Source of the DNA: Nansenia antarctica
Lineage: Eukaryota > Chordata > Actinopteri > Argentiniformes > Microstomatidae
Direction: 5' to 3'
Length of the DNA stretch: 64,000 bases
Assembly (NCBI GenBank): GCA_963989245.1
Contig: OZ022348.1
Span: forward strand, 652,713 to 716,712
Both the position numbers and the translations under genes were made by a program. How positions within the stretch are numbered: the stretch's first letter is position 1; each line of letters opens with the position of its first letter. Positions 51,921 to 63,731 of this stretch are shown one piece after another. The notes below the pieces were generated by a model that was given only the letters and a program-made list of their open reading frames with translations, was not told where the DNA came from and made no database searches.

Positions 51921-52284
51921 TGTGACAGCAGCTGGTGAAACCAGGGAAACAAGTCGCCAACCGACGGACCGTTCAGACTTTTTGTCTGAAAGATTTCCAT
52001 AAATGTCAACGTTGTTGTTGAAAATCAATGACACACATCGCTAGTCAACGAACACAGGTTGTTTTGTGAGCCTGCTAACAATGTAAAGTAGTGTTGTAGT
52101 TAACTAGGTAGTAGTGGGGATTACTCACCGAACCCATTGCATTGCAATATTTTGGCTTGACAATAACGAGTGTGTCATTGATTTTCAACAAAGTTGACAT
52201 TTATTTTTTTATTTTTTTCTGAATAAAAGCCTGAACAATTCATTGGTTGCCGACTTGTTCCCGGTTTCACCAGCTGCTGTCACG
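51921..52284. mobile_element. TGTGACA-ended MITE in the C1orf232-like 3' region
   Basis: Inverted ends TGTGACAGCAGCTGGTGAAA and TTTCACCAGCTGCTGTCACG with TA flanks (51919-51920, 52285-52286). The 120-bp core matches the MITE at 19023-19364. It lies 72 bp past the stop codon, so it is probably transcribed as part of the 3' UTR. Confidence 0.85.
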
Positions 52285-53442
52285 TATCACCACCACGCTC
52301 TTTCTACTGGCTCAGATGCAGATTGCGCCTACAGGACCACACTGTACCCAGTTGCTCTGGTGCCGGTCTGTTCCTGCCTTAACCAAGTACCCGTCGCGGC
52401 TTTGCATGACAATGACTGAAGTAGTTGGTTGAAGCAGAAACAGACACAGGCACACAGGCTCCATCAGTATCTGATATGTGTGTACTAGGAGGGACTCATT
52501 TCTTTCCCTTCTCCTCAGTTTAATAGCGTTCTAACCAGCCCTGACACCTACAGTAGAAGCTCCTTAACACCAGAACAGCTGTGCCTTTTTTACCTACTAA
52601 AAGAGCCGCCTCGGGGGTCACATGACCGTAGTCTTTACAATGCTCAAGCTGCTACTTACACACAACGACCACTAGTTGGCCGCTTGTAAATTAGCCTGCC
52701 TCCTACACCGAAAAACTAGCTTAAAATAGCTTCCTGCTAGCTTAACCTGATGTGATTTTGGAAATGTAAGGATACTGGGTGTTAGAACGCACATATCTAG
52801 GAAAAGTCATGAAAGGAGGGTCCTGAAATTTGATCGAGTGCAAAGATATAACATTTTTCTTTACTCACATGGGTGTTCTAGTGTTAATCCGTGGTATAGG
52901 ACTCACACCTTACAACAACGACAAACGAGCAGGATCAGATCTGTTTTCCAACTAAATTGGATTAAGAGATTATACAGAGATAGATAGTTGGATTAGGTCT
53001 TGGATTAACTCACCACCAACCTGAATAGAGAGGAAAGGGGATTTCATGTTGATACGATTGCTTATGCTAATGCAATACTGAATGTTTTCTTTTGAAATTG
53101 TGAATAGGAAAGGCAGGGTGTGTGAAACGTGAAGGTGAGTGATCACATGATCACACGGCCCTTTATGGACAGTATCTGACTCCCTGTCCTGGTGACCTGA
53201 CGTGTTCAGGTGATGGCTGGAGTTTCTTGGTGTTCTGTTATTTATTTTTTTGTGTGTGTATGAGAATGGTGATCTCCTCTTTTTTTCGTACAAAGCTGTA
53301 TTACATTCCATCCTTTTGTGCCTTTGAGTGTAAGAGTTGAATGTGTCCATTGTTGTTGTTTCTTCTGCTCTGTTCTGTCATAAATACACGTGGTGATGAA
53401 TGTGTTGTTCATGTTTTGATGTGTTGCTTCCTCCCGTGCGCT

Positions 53443-53448
53443 AATAAA
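53443..53448 (+). promoter_or_regulatory. Possible polyadenylation signal of the C1orf232-like gene
   Basis: AATAAA about 1.6 kb after the stop codon, followed by a GT-containing stretch. An AATAAA inside the MITE at about 52219 is an alternative. Confidence 0.35.
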
Positions 53449-53639
53449 AACCATTGCACCTGACAGAGAGCATGTAGACACTATGGGTTAATACACATGT
53501 AGACACTATGGGTTAACACACATGGATATTTGGAGACGAAAAACAACAACAAAACAACCCAGTCTGACTCCAGCTCACTGCTGGAGGACGGTCTTAGCAG
53601 CTGGCAGAGTTGTTAGCCAACATTTGCTCTCGTACACGT

Positions 53640-53880
53640 AGAGAGACCCCATGTCCCCCTGTCCTCCTGTCCCCCTGTCCTCCTGTCCTCACACTGACAC
53701 GGAGAGAGACCCCCTGCAGGAGAGAGACCCCCTGCAGTCCACATACATACTGTGGGGGAGATCTGAGGGACCCCCTGTGCCTTTTTGTCATGCTGTGTGC
53801 GTGTGCGTGTGTGCGTGTGTGTGTGTCTGTGTGTGTGTCTGTGTGCGTGTGTGTGTGTGTGTGTGACTGTGTGTGTGATC
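53640..53880. repeat. TGTCCCCCTGTCCTCC repeat and imperfect (GT)n
   Basis: A short version of the minisatellite at 55018 (53652-53692), two copies of GAGAGACCCCCTGCAG (53705-53738), and (GT)n with GC interruptions at 53797-53873. Confidence 0.85.
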
Positions 53881-54007
53881 GTGAACACGGCCTGGAGATT
53901 ATGGCTGGGGTCCCGCCGTCATCACAGACCCCTCACCCTCTGGGGCAACTGGGGTTAGAGGTCAGAGTCATCTTTGTTGTTGGAGGGGAGAGCTTCCCCA
54001 AACTTGG

Positions 54008-54130
54008 GGAAATCAGTGGCGACCAGTGGAGGCTGGTGGAGGTAGAAATCGGAGGACCGGCTCATTGTAGCGTATGGAACGGAATGAGGAACCGTGTCAA
54101 ACACGCGTGTGGTATCTGGATGGTAGCATG
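54008..54130. mobile_element. MITE relic, CAGTGGAGGCTGGTGGAGG-ended
   Basis: CAGTGGAGGCTGGTGGAGGT, AGAAATCGGAGGACCGGCTC, ATTGTAGCGTATGGAACGGA match the reverse complement of the element at 60816-60948. Only the left end is clear. Confidence 0.65.
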
Positions 54131-55017
54131 GTAGGATGTCCTGTGGAAGTCAACAGCAGGGGGTGCCCTTGGCTAATTAGTGGGTCAATTTAACCCTGAG
54201 GTGAGTATGATGATATGAATGAAGGCTATTTGAAAACACTCTGACTGTTGTCCTTTTCTCTATGTCACAGTATCTACCGCCCATTTTCTCTCAATTTAAA
54301 TGTAATTGTTATCTAATTCTCTAACCTCCACTCAGTTCCTCCTGTCATACACTGACACGCCCCTCTATGCCGCTGATTGAGCCAAGCCAAACATGCATCA
54401 TATTTCCTCTCAATAACTTCCCCCCAGGTGGACATATTTATTGTAATTTATCGCACCTCTCCCTTCCTTCCTCTCTCTCGCCCCTGGCTTTCCCTCATCC
54501 CTCCTCTTTTCTCTCATTTCCTCTCTCACCATTCTTTCTCCTCCATATTCTCACTGTCTGCTCTACATCCCATTTACCTCCTTCTACCCCCCCAGTCCTC
54601 CACTTCCTGTCGATACAATGTTGTTCTGTTGTCTCCTTCTGATATTGTATTACCTCTATAATAATGCTCTTCCGTGGAAAACATTTACATTCTTAGATAA
54701 GAACTGCGGAAATAATACCTAATATCGAAATGCTAAAGTAACTTCAATATGCAGAATAGCATAACCACCTGACTGCTTGCAGGTTTGTGAGTCGATCCGT
54801 TCCTCCTATGGGATTGTTTCTCATGTCAGCGAAAAAGGACATCCATATATATATATATCCTAACCCTAACCCTCATATATGGATATACAGTATACATACA
54901 CCCTGCTTTCATCCATATATATATACCCTGCTGCTTTCTCTCTCAGCAGTCTGACAGTCAGTCCCAAAAGGGTGCTGCCACAGATGTCAACCTCTGTTTG
55001 ACTCAAAACAACCCAAC
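54131..55017. other. Intergenic, no gene recognised
   Basis: C/T-rich at 54440-54600 and an AT-rich stretch with short telomere-like AACCCT units at about 54859-54872. Nothing coding is supported. Confidence 0.45.
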
Positions 55018-55798
55018 ATGTCCCCATGTCCCCCTGTCCTCACACTGTCCCCCTGTCCTCACACTGTCCCCCTGTCCTCACACTGTCCCCCTGTCCCCCT
55101 GTCCTCACACTGTCCCCCTGTCCTCACACTGTCCCCCTGTCCTCACACTGTCCCCCTGTCCTCCTGTCCCCCTGTCCTCACACTGTCCCCCTGTCCCCAT
55201 GTCCCCCTGTCCCCCTGTCCTCACACTGTCCCCCTGTCCTCACACTGTCCCCCTGTCCTCACACTGTCCCCCTGTCCTCACCATGTCCCCCTGTCCTCAC
55301 ACTTCACTCTGGTGTCCCCCTGTCCCCCTGTCCTCACACTGTCCCCCTGTCCTCACACTGTCCCCCTGTCCCCCTGTCCTCACCATGTCCCCCTGTCCTC
55401 ACACTGTCCCCCTGTCCCCCTGTCCTCCTGTCCCCCTGTCCTCACACTGTCCCCCTGTCCTCCTGTCCTCACACTGTCCCCCCTGTCCTCACACTGTCCC
55501 CCTGTCCTCACACTGTCCCCCTGTCCTCACACTGTCCTCCTGTCCTCCTGTCCCCCTGTCCCCCTGTCCTCCTGTCCTCCTGTCCTCCTGTCCCCCTGTC
55601 CTCACCCTTCACTCTGGTGTCCCCCTGTCCTCACACTGTCCCCCTGTCCTCACCCTTCACTCTGGTGTCCCCCTGTCCTCCTGTCCCCCTGTCCTCACCC
55701 TTCACTCTGGTGTCCCCCTGTCCTCCTGTCCCCCTGTCCTCACCCTTCACTCTGGTGTCCCCCTGTCCTCCTGTCCCCCTGTCCTCACCCTTCACTCT
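55018..55798. repeat. TGTCCCCCTGTCCTCACAC minisatellite
   Basis: About 780 bp of 8- to 19-bp units. The right end is organised as a longer unit (CACCCTTCACTCTGGTGTCC, CCCTGTCCTCCTGTCCCCCT) repeated four times at 55600-55798. Strand asymmetry is complete: C-rich on plus. The three long plus-strand frames are repeat artefacts. Confidence 0.95.
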
Positions 55799-56369
55799 GG
55801 GAAGACTTTGCTTTTGGGGGACTTTGTCTTGATTCAAACATTCTGGACTGATGTGACCAGTATCCACTTGGGGAAACGGCCGTTCTGATAACGACAGAAA
55901 CAGGAGCCAGAACGTGCGTGTCTGGGCTGAGGAGGCTATGTTGACAACCAAGCTAGCAGGATGCATCAGCTCTGTGCAAACGGGGTTTGTAGAGCAAGAG
56001 GGAATCACAAAGTGCACATTGACTGAATATGTTCACAGTCGGTCCCGGGCATGCCTCTAGCGTGGGCCGCGCAGAGACAGAATGAGGTTGAGGCGAAATC
56101 TTAAAGTTTACCGAATTTGACTGGATGTCTCGCCTCCGAATGTGTGCCACACAAACATCTCTGTGTTCAAGCTCCGAGCTTATGTGCTAATGTGTAAGTT
56201 AATAGCAGCCTCCCTTGGTCCATAGTGATTAATAACAGGAAATATATTCAAGGAAACTACGGTTCCTGAAAGTGTGTATATTTGGGAGTAGGTTTATTTG
56301 CTCATTGTTTTAACTTTGATATGCGTCCAAAAAAACAAACAATACACTATAGACACACAAGGGTGTGTG

Positions 56370-56371
56370 CA

Positions 56372-56402
<31 letters not shown>

Positions 56403-56425
56403 CAGAGAGAGAGGAGAGAGACAGA

Positions 56426-56470
<45 letters not shown>

Positions 56471-56477
56471 GAGAGAG

Positions 56478-56509
<32 letters not shown>

Positions 56510-56836
56510 CAGAGAGAGAAAGATAATAATAATAAATAGAGGGAGAGTGAAAAGGCAAAATCAGAAGTGTGTCGAAGGTTGAACAGTGTGAACCACAACA
56601 TTTCCCCAGTAGATAAGAATGTTTAGGTTGAAATAAAGTACTTAATCATATCTCTGACACGGGACTCACACACACGCCATAGCAGACAGACGTGACTCAC
56701 ACACACGCCATAGCATACAGATAGCCTTGTCTGTCCTGCCCTGATGTATTGAGAGCGGCACATCCCTGTTGAAAAGTGTAACCCACACCAAGGTAGCCTT
56801 TTCATAGGGGTGTGTACAGTTCTCTCTCTCTTTCTT

Positions 56837-56894
<58 letters not shown>

Positions 56895-56984
56895 TCTCTC
56901 TCTATGTCTCTCTCTCTCTCTCTTGCTCTCTCTGTCTCTCTCTCCCTCTGTCTCTCTCTCTCTGTCTCTCTCTCCCCCTGAGGG
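56370..56984. repeat. (GA)n at 56370-56522 and (CT)n at 56820-56984
   Basis: Two complementary 150-165 bp simple tracts about 300 bp apart in inverted arrangement; transcripts could fold on themselves. A 29-bp duplication (ACTCACACACACGCCATAGC) lies between them at 56665-56720. Confidence 0.9.
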
Positions 56985-57574
56985 AAACTTGACCCTGCTA
57001 GTCCCTGGAGCCTCTCTGCCATATGGCCCATGTAGGCTACGTATGTCCCCTGTGTTCCTCTCCCTGCATACCCATGTTCCCCCCTCCCTGCAGGTGTTCC
57101 TCTCTCCCCGCCGTACGCTGCATTCCGAGACATGCTCCTGACCAGTCGGAGTCTGAACCCCCACTGAATGCCGCTGACTGACTGAACAATGATGACTAGA
57201 CACTGCTCTGCACAATGGCTCTGCACTGTGTTCCATAATGTGTAGCCAACAAAAGCAGAAGCCCACAACATTGTGCGAGCGATGTGATAATTGTAGCACT
57301 TTTACCTCACAGTACTTTTTTTTTTACCACTCTCTTGTCTGGATCGACAAGAAAGGAGCAGGTTGGGGTTTTTAAAAAAAAGTTTAACAAGGGAGGATTG
57401 TTAAGAATTTAGTTCTTCCTAAATGACCTTATTGTTGTGGTGAGTTTGTCATAATTACAATTACATTGTGGTAATTATAGCATCACACCCATGAGAACAA
57501 TTCTTGTCCCTTTCATTAGCGCGTTAATATGAGTTGTTTGTCATAACTGAGCATGTGGCTATCATTTACAACTG

Positions 57575-57672
57575 ACACATACACTCACACATACACACAC
57601 ATACACTCACACATACACACACTACACTCACACATACACACACTACACTCACACACTCACACACTCACACAT
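57575..57672. repeat. (CACTCACACATACACA)n repeat
   Basis: Short-period CA-rich tandem array. Confidence 0.9.
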
Positions 57673-57909
57673 AAGAGACAAGTGGGAGGGATATTACCAG
57701 AAGCCATCTTTCTGTTACCTCTATATATACACCCCGTTTAGGAACAGTATGAGGTCAGCAGGATAGTATTATGTCTAGGGTCATTTATAGAACCTATTGA
57801 AAAGAGTTGCTGCTGCGTTGAATGAAATTGCTATGTGATTATCGTTGTAAGTTGATGTTGCATTTCCAACTGCGACCACTAAGCATCTGTGAGAGCAGGA
57901 GGTCAGTGG

Positions 57910-58028
57910 GATCACACGTCCACACGGCCAGCCAATCACACGTCCACGCGGCCAGCCAATCACACGTCCACGCGGCCAGCCAATCACACGTCCACACGGC
58001 CAGCCAATCACACGTCCACACGGCCAGG
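57910..58028. repeat. 22-bp tandem repeat CACGTCCACRCGGCCAGCCAAT
   Basis: Five to six units. Each carries an inverted CCAAT-like motif (ATTGG on minus) and GTGGACGTGTGATTGGCTGG-like sequence. Whether it has regulatory meaning is unknown. Confidence 0.9.
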
Positions 58029-58577
58029 GAGACACGGTGTCCAGCAGCCAACGACTAGAACAATAAGACATTCCTCCAAAATAACCAACATCGTTATTTC
58101 TTGGTTTGGCAAGGTGGTACGACTTTGAAACGATATTACTCATATCGAAGGCTTCTGAGGAATGTAGTCCTCATGTCCCTCCTTCTAATTCTCTCTTTCC
58201 CCTTCGGCTTTGCCTGTGAACTGAGATCACACAACTGAGATCACACGAGATCACACAACGACAGCGCACAGGGATAGACAACGTTGTCTGCAGGTGGATG
58301 TTTTACGAGACAGCGTAGTAAAAACAAACAGTAAAGTCTGCGTTTTACTCACAGCCTCAACACACACCAGGACCACAAAGGAGCTTCCTCCCACCTCCAG
58401 ACAGACATGCCCAGCAGCACCCATGGGTGACAGAGTGTAGGGGGGCGTACGTGCGGTTCTGGTGACTCACACACGCAGGCAGGCAGCAGGCCCATCTGGA
58501 ACCTCCGGTACTTGTGTGAACATAACCACTATTACGCACTAACACTCCCTCACACACACCCTCCCACAGGCTCTGAC

Positions 58578-58760
<183 letters not shown>

Positions 58761-58763
<3 letters not shown>

Positions 58764-60680
58764 TTTTTCACTGAGTACTTAGTAGAACAGATGTAGGGAT
58801 GGAGAATGTTATTGACCTCTTCACCTGGGCTTACCTGGGTCTACCTCACCTCTACCTCACTGAGGGCCAACGAGGACAGCCTCAGGTTGTCTGTAACAAA
58901 CAGTTTAGTCTTTACAGTATGTACAATCCCTTTATGGACTCTCTCCTTTCTTTCATATACGGTAGTAGTTGCTCCTCTACGAACAGACACAGTTGTGAAT
59001 ATCATACACTTGTTGGAAACACTCCACAGGATTTCCTATTGGACAGTCCATGTCATATTTTGTTTCCAGCTTGAGATAAAAAAATGTAAAAAACCTGGCG
59101 CGTCTTACAGAAGAAATGTGGTGCTGCCTAATGCTTTTATCACAGAAAACCAGAAGACGCCCAAATTAAATGTATTTAACTGTTGTACTCCCATTCAAAG
59201 TGTTTTCAGTGTGAGGACTGAGTTGTCTTTTTCAACCTGATTTCTACCTGATGACCGCAGAAACTATATGGATTAGGTTATGGCTCCTATCTCACTCAAG
59301 ACACCCGCCCTTAACTCCAACGCCATAACAGTGTCTAAATATATTAAAATGAAGATTTTCTACGTTCTGTAGTCAAAGAGACATAGTATTAGACATAGTA
59401 GACATAGTAATGTATTGATATATCATATAGATATACCTGTATATGAAACAGCCATAGCAGTGAGAAATATCTGGGTCTCCATGACTTATCCCCTCCTTGC
59501 CTTGAAGTAGAGAACTGAGGGAAGATCTCTACCGTAGCCTGGCTGTGCGTGAGTAAGGCCTTTAGAGGCTCTTGAAGGTTTTTTGCCGGAAGAAGTATAA
59601 GAAAGTGGGGTAAATTATTTAAACCCCCATGTCGGTCCCCCGCTCATGCGCTGGCGGAGGGTTCTCACAGGCACCGGAGTGGCCGACTTTTCAACTGGTA
59701 ATCTGCTGGCTCAATCTCATTCTCTGTAATCTCTGAGCTCTTGAGGCGGTGGATTTGAGACCCTCCTCCCCCACTGCTATCTCCCCCACTATCTCCAAAA
59801 GAGGGGTAATCTCTCCATTAAGCCTCCCCCATCCCACCCTCTCAGACCTCCCAACCTCCCACAAAAACATACACCAAGCCCCCAGAAGCCCCTCGAGCCA
59901 CTGGCCTCCATCTCCAATCTCCCCATCACCCATCACCCACCTCTCCCTCTTTCCTATTCAGTCTTTCACTGCAGGGAACTTGATCCCACATCCCAAACAC
60001 GGGGACATCACCCTCCTCTGTAAACAGATTGATTTGTTTACAGTGATTATTCGTGTTCTCTAAGGGGTTTGGGGGTATATCGTCGGTATCACAGTCTCTG
60101 AAGACCATATAGATTTCTTGTGCTTGGGAGTTTTAGTGTTTTAGCGGCGCAGGGACTGGTAAATGTCAATCAATGGTCAACACAGTTGGGTCTACGGTAC
60201 GGGTACGCTGTTCTATTTGTGTTCCCTTGAGGCCTGGTAAACATGTGGGTATTGATTTATTTCTCTATGATCGTGTTGTGCACAAAGAGCTCCTGCACAC
60301 TCCTGCACCGATCCACTGAAAAGCAGGAATGTTACAGAATCTTAGCGACTTCATAAATACAAACTAGATAAGAGAGCAGACATGTCTCTCTGTCTCTGTT
60401 TCTTATCATCTATCTCAATACCAATAAGGACAGCATGTTTTATTCATGTTAATGCCATCTCTATCTCTATCCTCAGTCTTGAATCGACACCATTTAAATT
60501 GCTGTCAGGTTGTTGTTGGGAAGACAGAAATGCTCACTGATGGAAAAAAATAAAGTTGTTTGGTCTTTGGTTTGTATGTTTGGAAACAGAGTTCAGCGTA
60601 ATGAGTTCTGCATCGCAACCCCTCACAGAATCCTTGTCAGTCTCACGTTTCTGTTTCTACAGCTGTTTGGGATGTTGTTC
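58761..60680. other. Intergenic, no gene recognised
   Basis: Mostly unique. A C-rich stretch at 59750-59950 and a CTGTAAACAGATTGATTTGTTTACAG hairpin at 60019-60044. I could not support any exon. Confidence 0.45.
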
Positions 60681-60682
60681 TA

Positions 60683-60762
60683 TGCCCCCCCCCCCTCGCA
60701 CCCCCCCCCCCCCCCCCCGCACACACACTCCCCCGCACCCCCCCCCCTACCCCCCCTCTCCC
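60683..60762. repeat. Poly-C rich tract
   Basis: C runs of up to 18 bases, interrupted by CACACACA and ACTCC. Confidence 0.9.
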
Positions 60763-60815
60763 TTTCCTCAGTCCCACAGTGAGAACCACCACAGTTATGA
60801 CACACAGACTCAACC

Positions 60816-60948
60816 CAGGGGAGGCCGAGGTAGAGACCAGGAGACAGGCTCATTGTAATGCGTGTATTTGATACCATTCCTCATTCCATTGATTCCATCA
60901 TTACAATGAGTCTGTCCTCCGATGTCTACCTCCACCAGCCTCCCCCTG
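60816..60948. mobile_element. MITE whose right end seeds the adjacent minisatellite
   Basis: Ends CAGGGGAGGCCGAGGTAGAG and, inverted, CTACCTCCACCAGCCTCCCC; inner arms GGCTCATTGTAATG and CATTACAATGAG. It is of the same family as 54008-54130. The last 33 bp are the same as the repeat unit that follows. Confidence 0.75.
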
Positions 60949-63320
60949 TCCTCTAATGTCCACCTCCACCAGCCTCCCCTGTCCTCTAATGTCCACCTCC
61001 ACCAGCCTCCCCTGGTCTACCTCCCCCAGCCTCCCCTGTCCTCTGATGTCTACCTCCCCCAGCCTCCCCTGTCCTCCCATGTCCACCTCCACCAGCCTCC
61101 CCTGACTCATCTGTCCTCCAATGTCTACCTCCCTCAGCCTCCCTGTCCTCCAATGTCTACCTCCACCAGCCTCCCCTGTCCTCCCATGTCCACCTCCACC
61201 AGCCTCCCCTGTCCTCCAATGTCCACCTCCACCAGCCTCCCCTGGTGTTCTACCTCCACCAGCCTCCCCTGTCCTCTGATGTCTACCTCCACCAGCCTCC
61301 CCTGTCCTCTGATGTCTACCTCCACCAGCCTCCCCTGGTGTTCTACCTCCCCCAGCCTCCCCTGGTGTTCTACCTCCACCAGCCTCCCCCTGGTGTTCTA
61401 CCTCCCCCAGCCTCCCCTGGTGTTCTACCTCCCCCAGCCTCCCCTGGTGTTCTACCTCCACCAGCCTCCCCTGGTCCACCTCCCCCAGCCTCCCCTGTCT
61501 ACCTCCACCAGCCTCCCCTGTCCTCCAATGTCTACCTCCACCAGCCTCCCCTGTCCTCCAATGTCTACCTCCACCAGCCTCCCCTGTCCTCTGATGTCTA
61601 CCTCCACCAGCCTCCCCTGTCCTCCAATGTCTACCTCCACCAGCCTCCCCTGTCCTCCAATGTCTACCTCCACCAGCCTCCCCTGTCCTCCAATGTCTAC
61701 CTCCCCCAGCCTCCCCTGTCCTCTGATGTCTACCTCCACCAGCCTCCCCTGTCCTCTGATGTCTACCTCCACCAGCCTCCCCTGTCCTCTGATGTCTACC
61801 TCCCCCAGCCTCCCCTGTCCTCCAATGTCTACCTCCACCAGCCTCCCCTGGTGTTCTACCTCCACCAGCCTCCCCTGTCTTCTGATGTCTACCTCCACCA
61901 GCCTCCCCTGGTGTTCTACCTCCACCAGCCTCCCCTGTCCTCCAATGTCTACCTCCACCAGCCTCCCCTGTCCTCCAATGTCTACCTCCACCAGCCTCCC
62001 CTGTCCTCCAATGTCTACCTCCCCCAGCCTCCCCTGTCCTCTGATGTCTACCTCCCCCAGCCTCCCCTGTCCTCTGATGTCTACCTCCACCAGCCTCCCC
62101 TGTCCTCTGATGTCTACCTCCACCAGCCTCCCCTGGTGTTCTACCTCCACCAGCCTCCCCTGGTGTTCTACCTTCACCAGCCTCCCCTGGTGTTCTACCT
62201 CCACCAGCCTCCCCTGGTGTTCTACCTCCCCCAGCCTCCCCTGGTGTTCTACCTCCACCAGCCTCCCCTGGTCCACCTCCCCCAGCCTCCCCTGTCTACC
62301 TCCACCAGCCTCCCCTGTCCTCCAATGTCTACCTCCACCAGCCTCCCCTGTCCTCCAATGTCTACCTCCACCAGCCTCCCCTGTCCTCTGATGTCTACCT
62401 CCACCAGCCTCCCCTGTCCTCCAATGTCTACCTCCACCAGCCTCCCCTGTCCTCCAATGTCTACCTCCACCAGCCTCCCCTGTCCTCCAATGTCTACCTC
62501 CCCCAGCCTCCCCTGTCCTCTGATGTCTACCTCCACCAGCCTCCCCTGTCCTCTGATGTCTACCTCCACCAGCCTCCCCTGTCCTCTGATGTCTACCTCC
62601 CCCAGCCTCCCCTGTCCTCCAATGTCTACCTCCACCAGCCTCCCCTGGTGTTCTACCTCCACCAGCCTCCCCTGTCTTCTGATGTCTACCTCCACCAGCC
62701 TCCCCTGGTGTTCTACCTCCACCAGCCTCCCCTGTCCTCCAATGTCTACCTCCACCAGCCTCCCCTGTCCTCCAATGTCTACCTCCACCAGCCTCCCCTG
62801 TCCTCCAATGTCTACCTCCCCCAGCCTCCCCTGTCCTCTGATGTCTACCTCCCCCAGCCTCCCCTGTCCTCTGATGTCTACCTCCACCAGCCTCCCCTGT
62901 CCTCTGATGTCTACCTCCCCCAGCCTCCCCTGTCCTCCAATGTCTACCTCCACCAGCCTCCCCTGGTGTTCTACCTCCACCAGCCTCCCCTGGTGTTCTA
63001 CCTCCACCAGCCTCCCCTGGTGTTCTACCTCCACCAGCCTCCCCTGGTGTTCTACCTCCACCAGCCTCCCCTGGTGTTCTACCTCCCCCAGCCTCCCCTG
63101 GTGTTCTACCTCCCCCAGCCTCCCCTGGTGTTCTACCTCCCCCAGCCTCCCCTGGTGTTCTACCTCCCCCAGCCTCCCCTGGTGTTCTACCTCCACCAGC
63201 CTCCCCCTGGTGTTCTACCTCCCCCAGCCTCCCCTGGTGTTCTACCTCCCCCAGCCTCCCCTGGTGTTCTACCTCCCCCAGCCTCCCCTGGTGTTCTACC
63301 TCCCCCAGCCTCCCCTGACT
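60915..63320. repeat. 2.4-kb minisatellite of 33- and 27-bp units
   Basis: Unit A (33 bp) is TCCTCCAATGTCTACCTCCA + CCAGCCTCCCCTG; unit B (27 bp) starts GTGTTCTACC. About 75-80 units in all. A block of about 640 bp beginning at 61474 is repeated at an offset of 797 bp (62271), including its rare TCTTCTGATG variant. Because units are multiples of three and lack stops, frames up to 801 codons appear on both strands; they are not genes. Confidence 0.95.
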
Positions 63321-63467
63321 CAAGCCCAGCATAGTGACGGTAGTAGCAGACAAAGGCTTTCAGGTTTTCACCCCCAACTTAACAAACCGAGGAGGAAATG
63401 TAGCGCAGCGGAAGCAGACGACAATATCCGTGCTTCATATCTGGGCCCACGGTGCCTTAGAGCAACC

Positions 63468-63518
<51 letters not shown>

Positions 63519-63530
63519 GGGGGGGCGGTG
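63468..63530. repeat. (GT)n then poly-G
   Basis: About 23 GT units followed by GGGGGGGGG. Confidence 0.95.
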
Positions 63531-63731
63531 GTGGTAGACATCTATTCACAAAGCACCCATGGGTTCAGCTTACACCTCTCCTCTCCCCCCTCCATCCCGT
63601 CTCCCATAGCCATGCATTCCGCGTCCAGCCTGTCATCAAGGTGTCATTAAAGCCCCTGACCCTCCGCGTCTCCACGTCTGCCCAGCGCTGCTCTGCTCCC
63701 TGACAGACATTCCTCCTCCTGCCTGCTGCCC

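Noticed and set aside
54998..55888. Three overlapping plus-strand frames of 268-296 codons
   Set aside because: They are translations of the TGTCCCCCTGTCCTCACAC minisatellite in three frames.
57910..58028. CRISPR-like regular repeat
   Set aside because: The units are directly adjacent with no unique spacers, and the genome is eukaryotic.
61474..62910. Assembly duplication as the explanation of the 797-bp offset block
   Set aside because: The flanking units differ in order and the arrays diverge on both sides, so true higher-order duplication is more likely, though long reads would settle it.
60922..63650. Open frames of 489-801 codons (plus) and 633 codons (minus) rich in Ser/Thr/Pro/Leu or Gly/Glu
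   Set aside because: They follow a minisatellite whose units are multiples of three and lack stops. All frames look equally open, so they are not genes.
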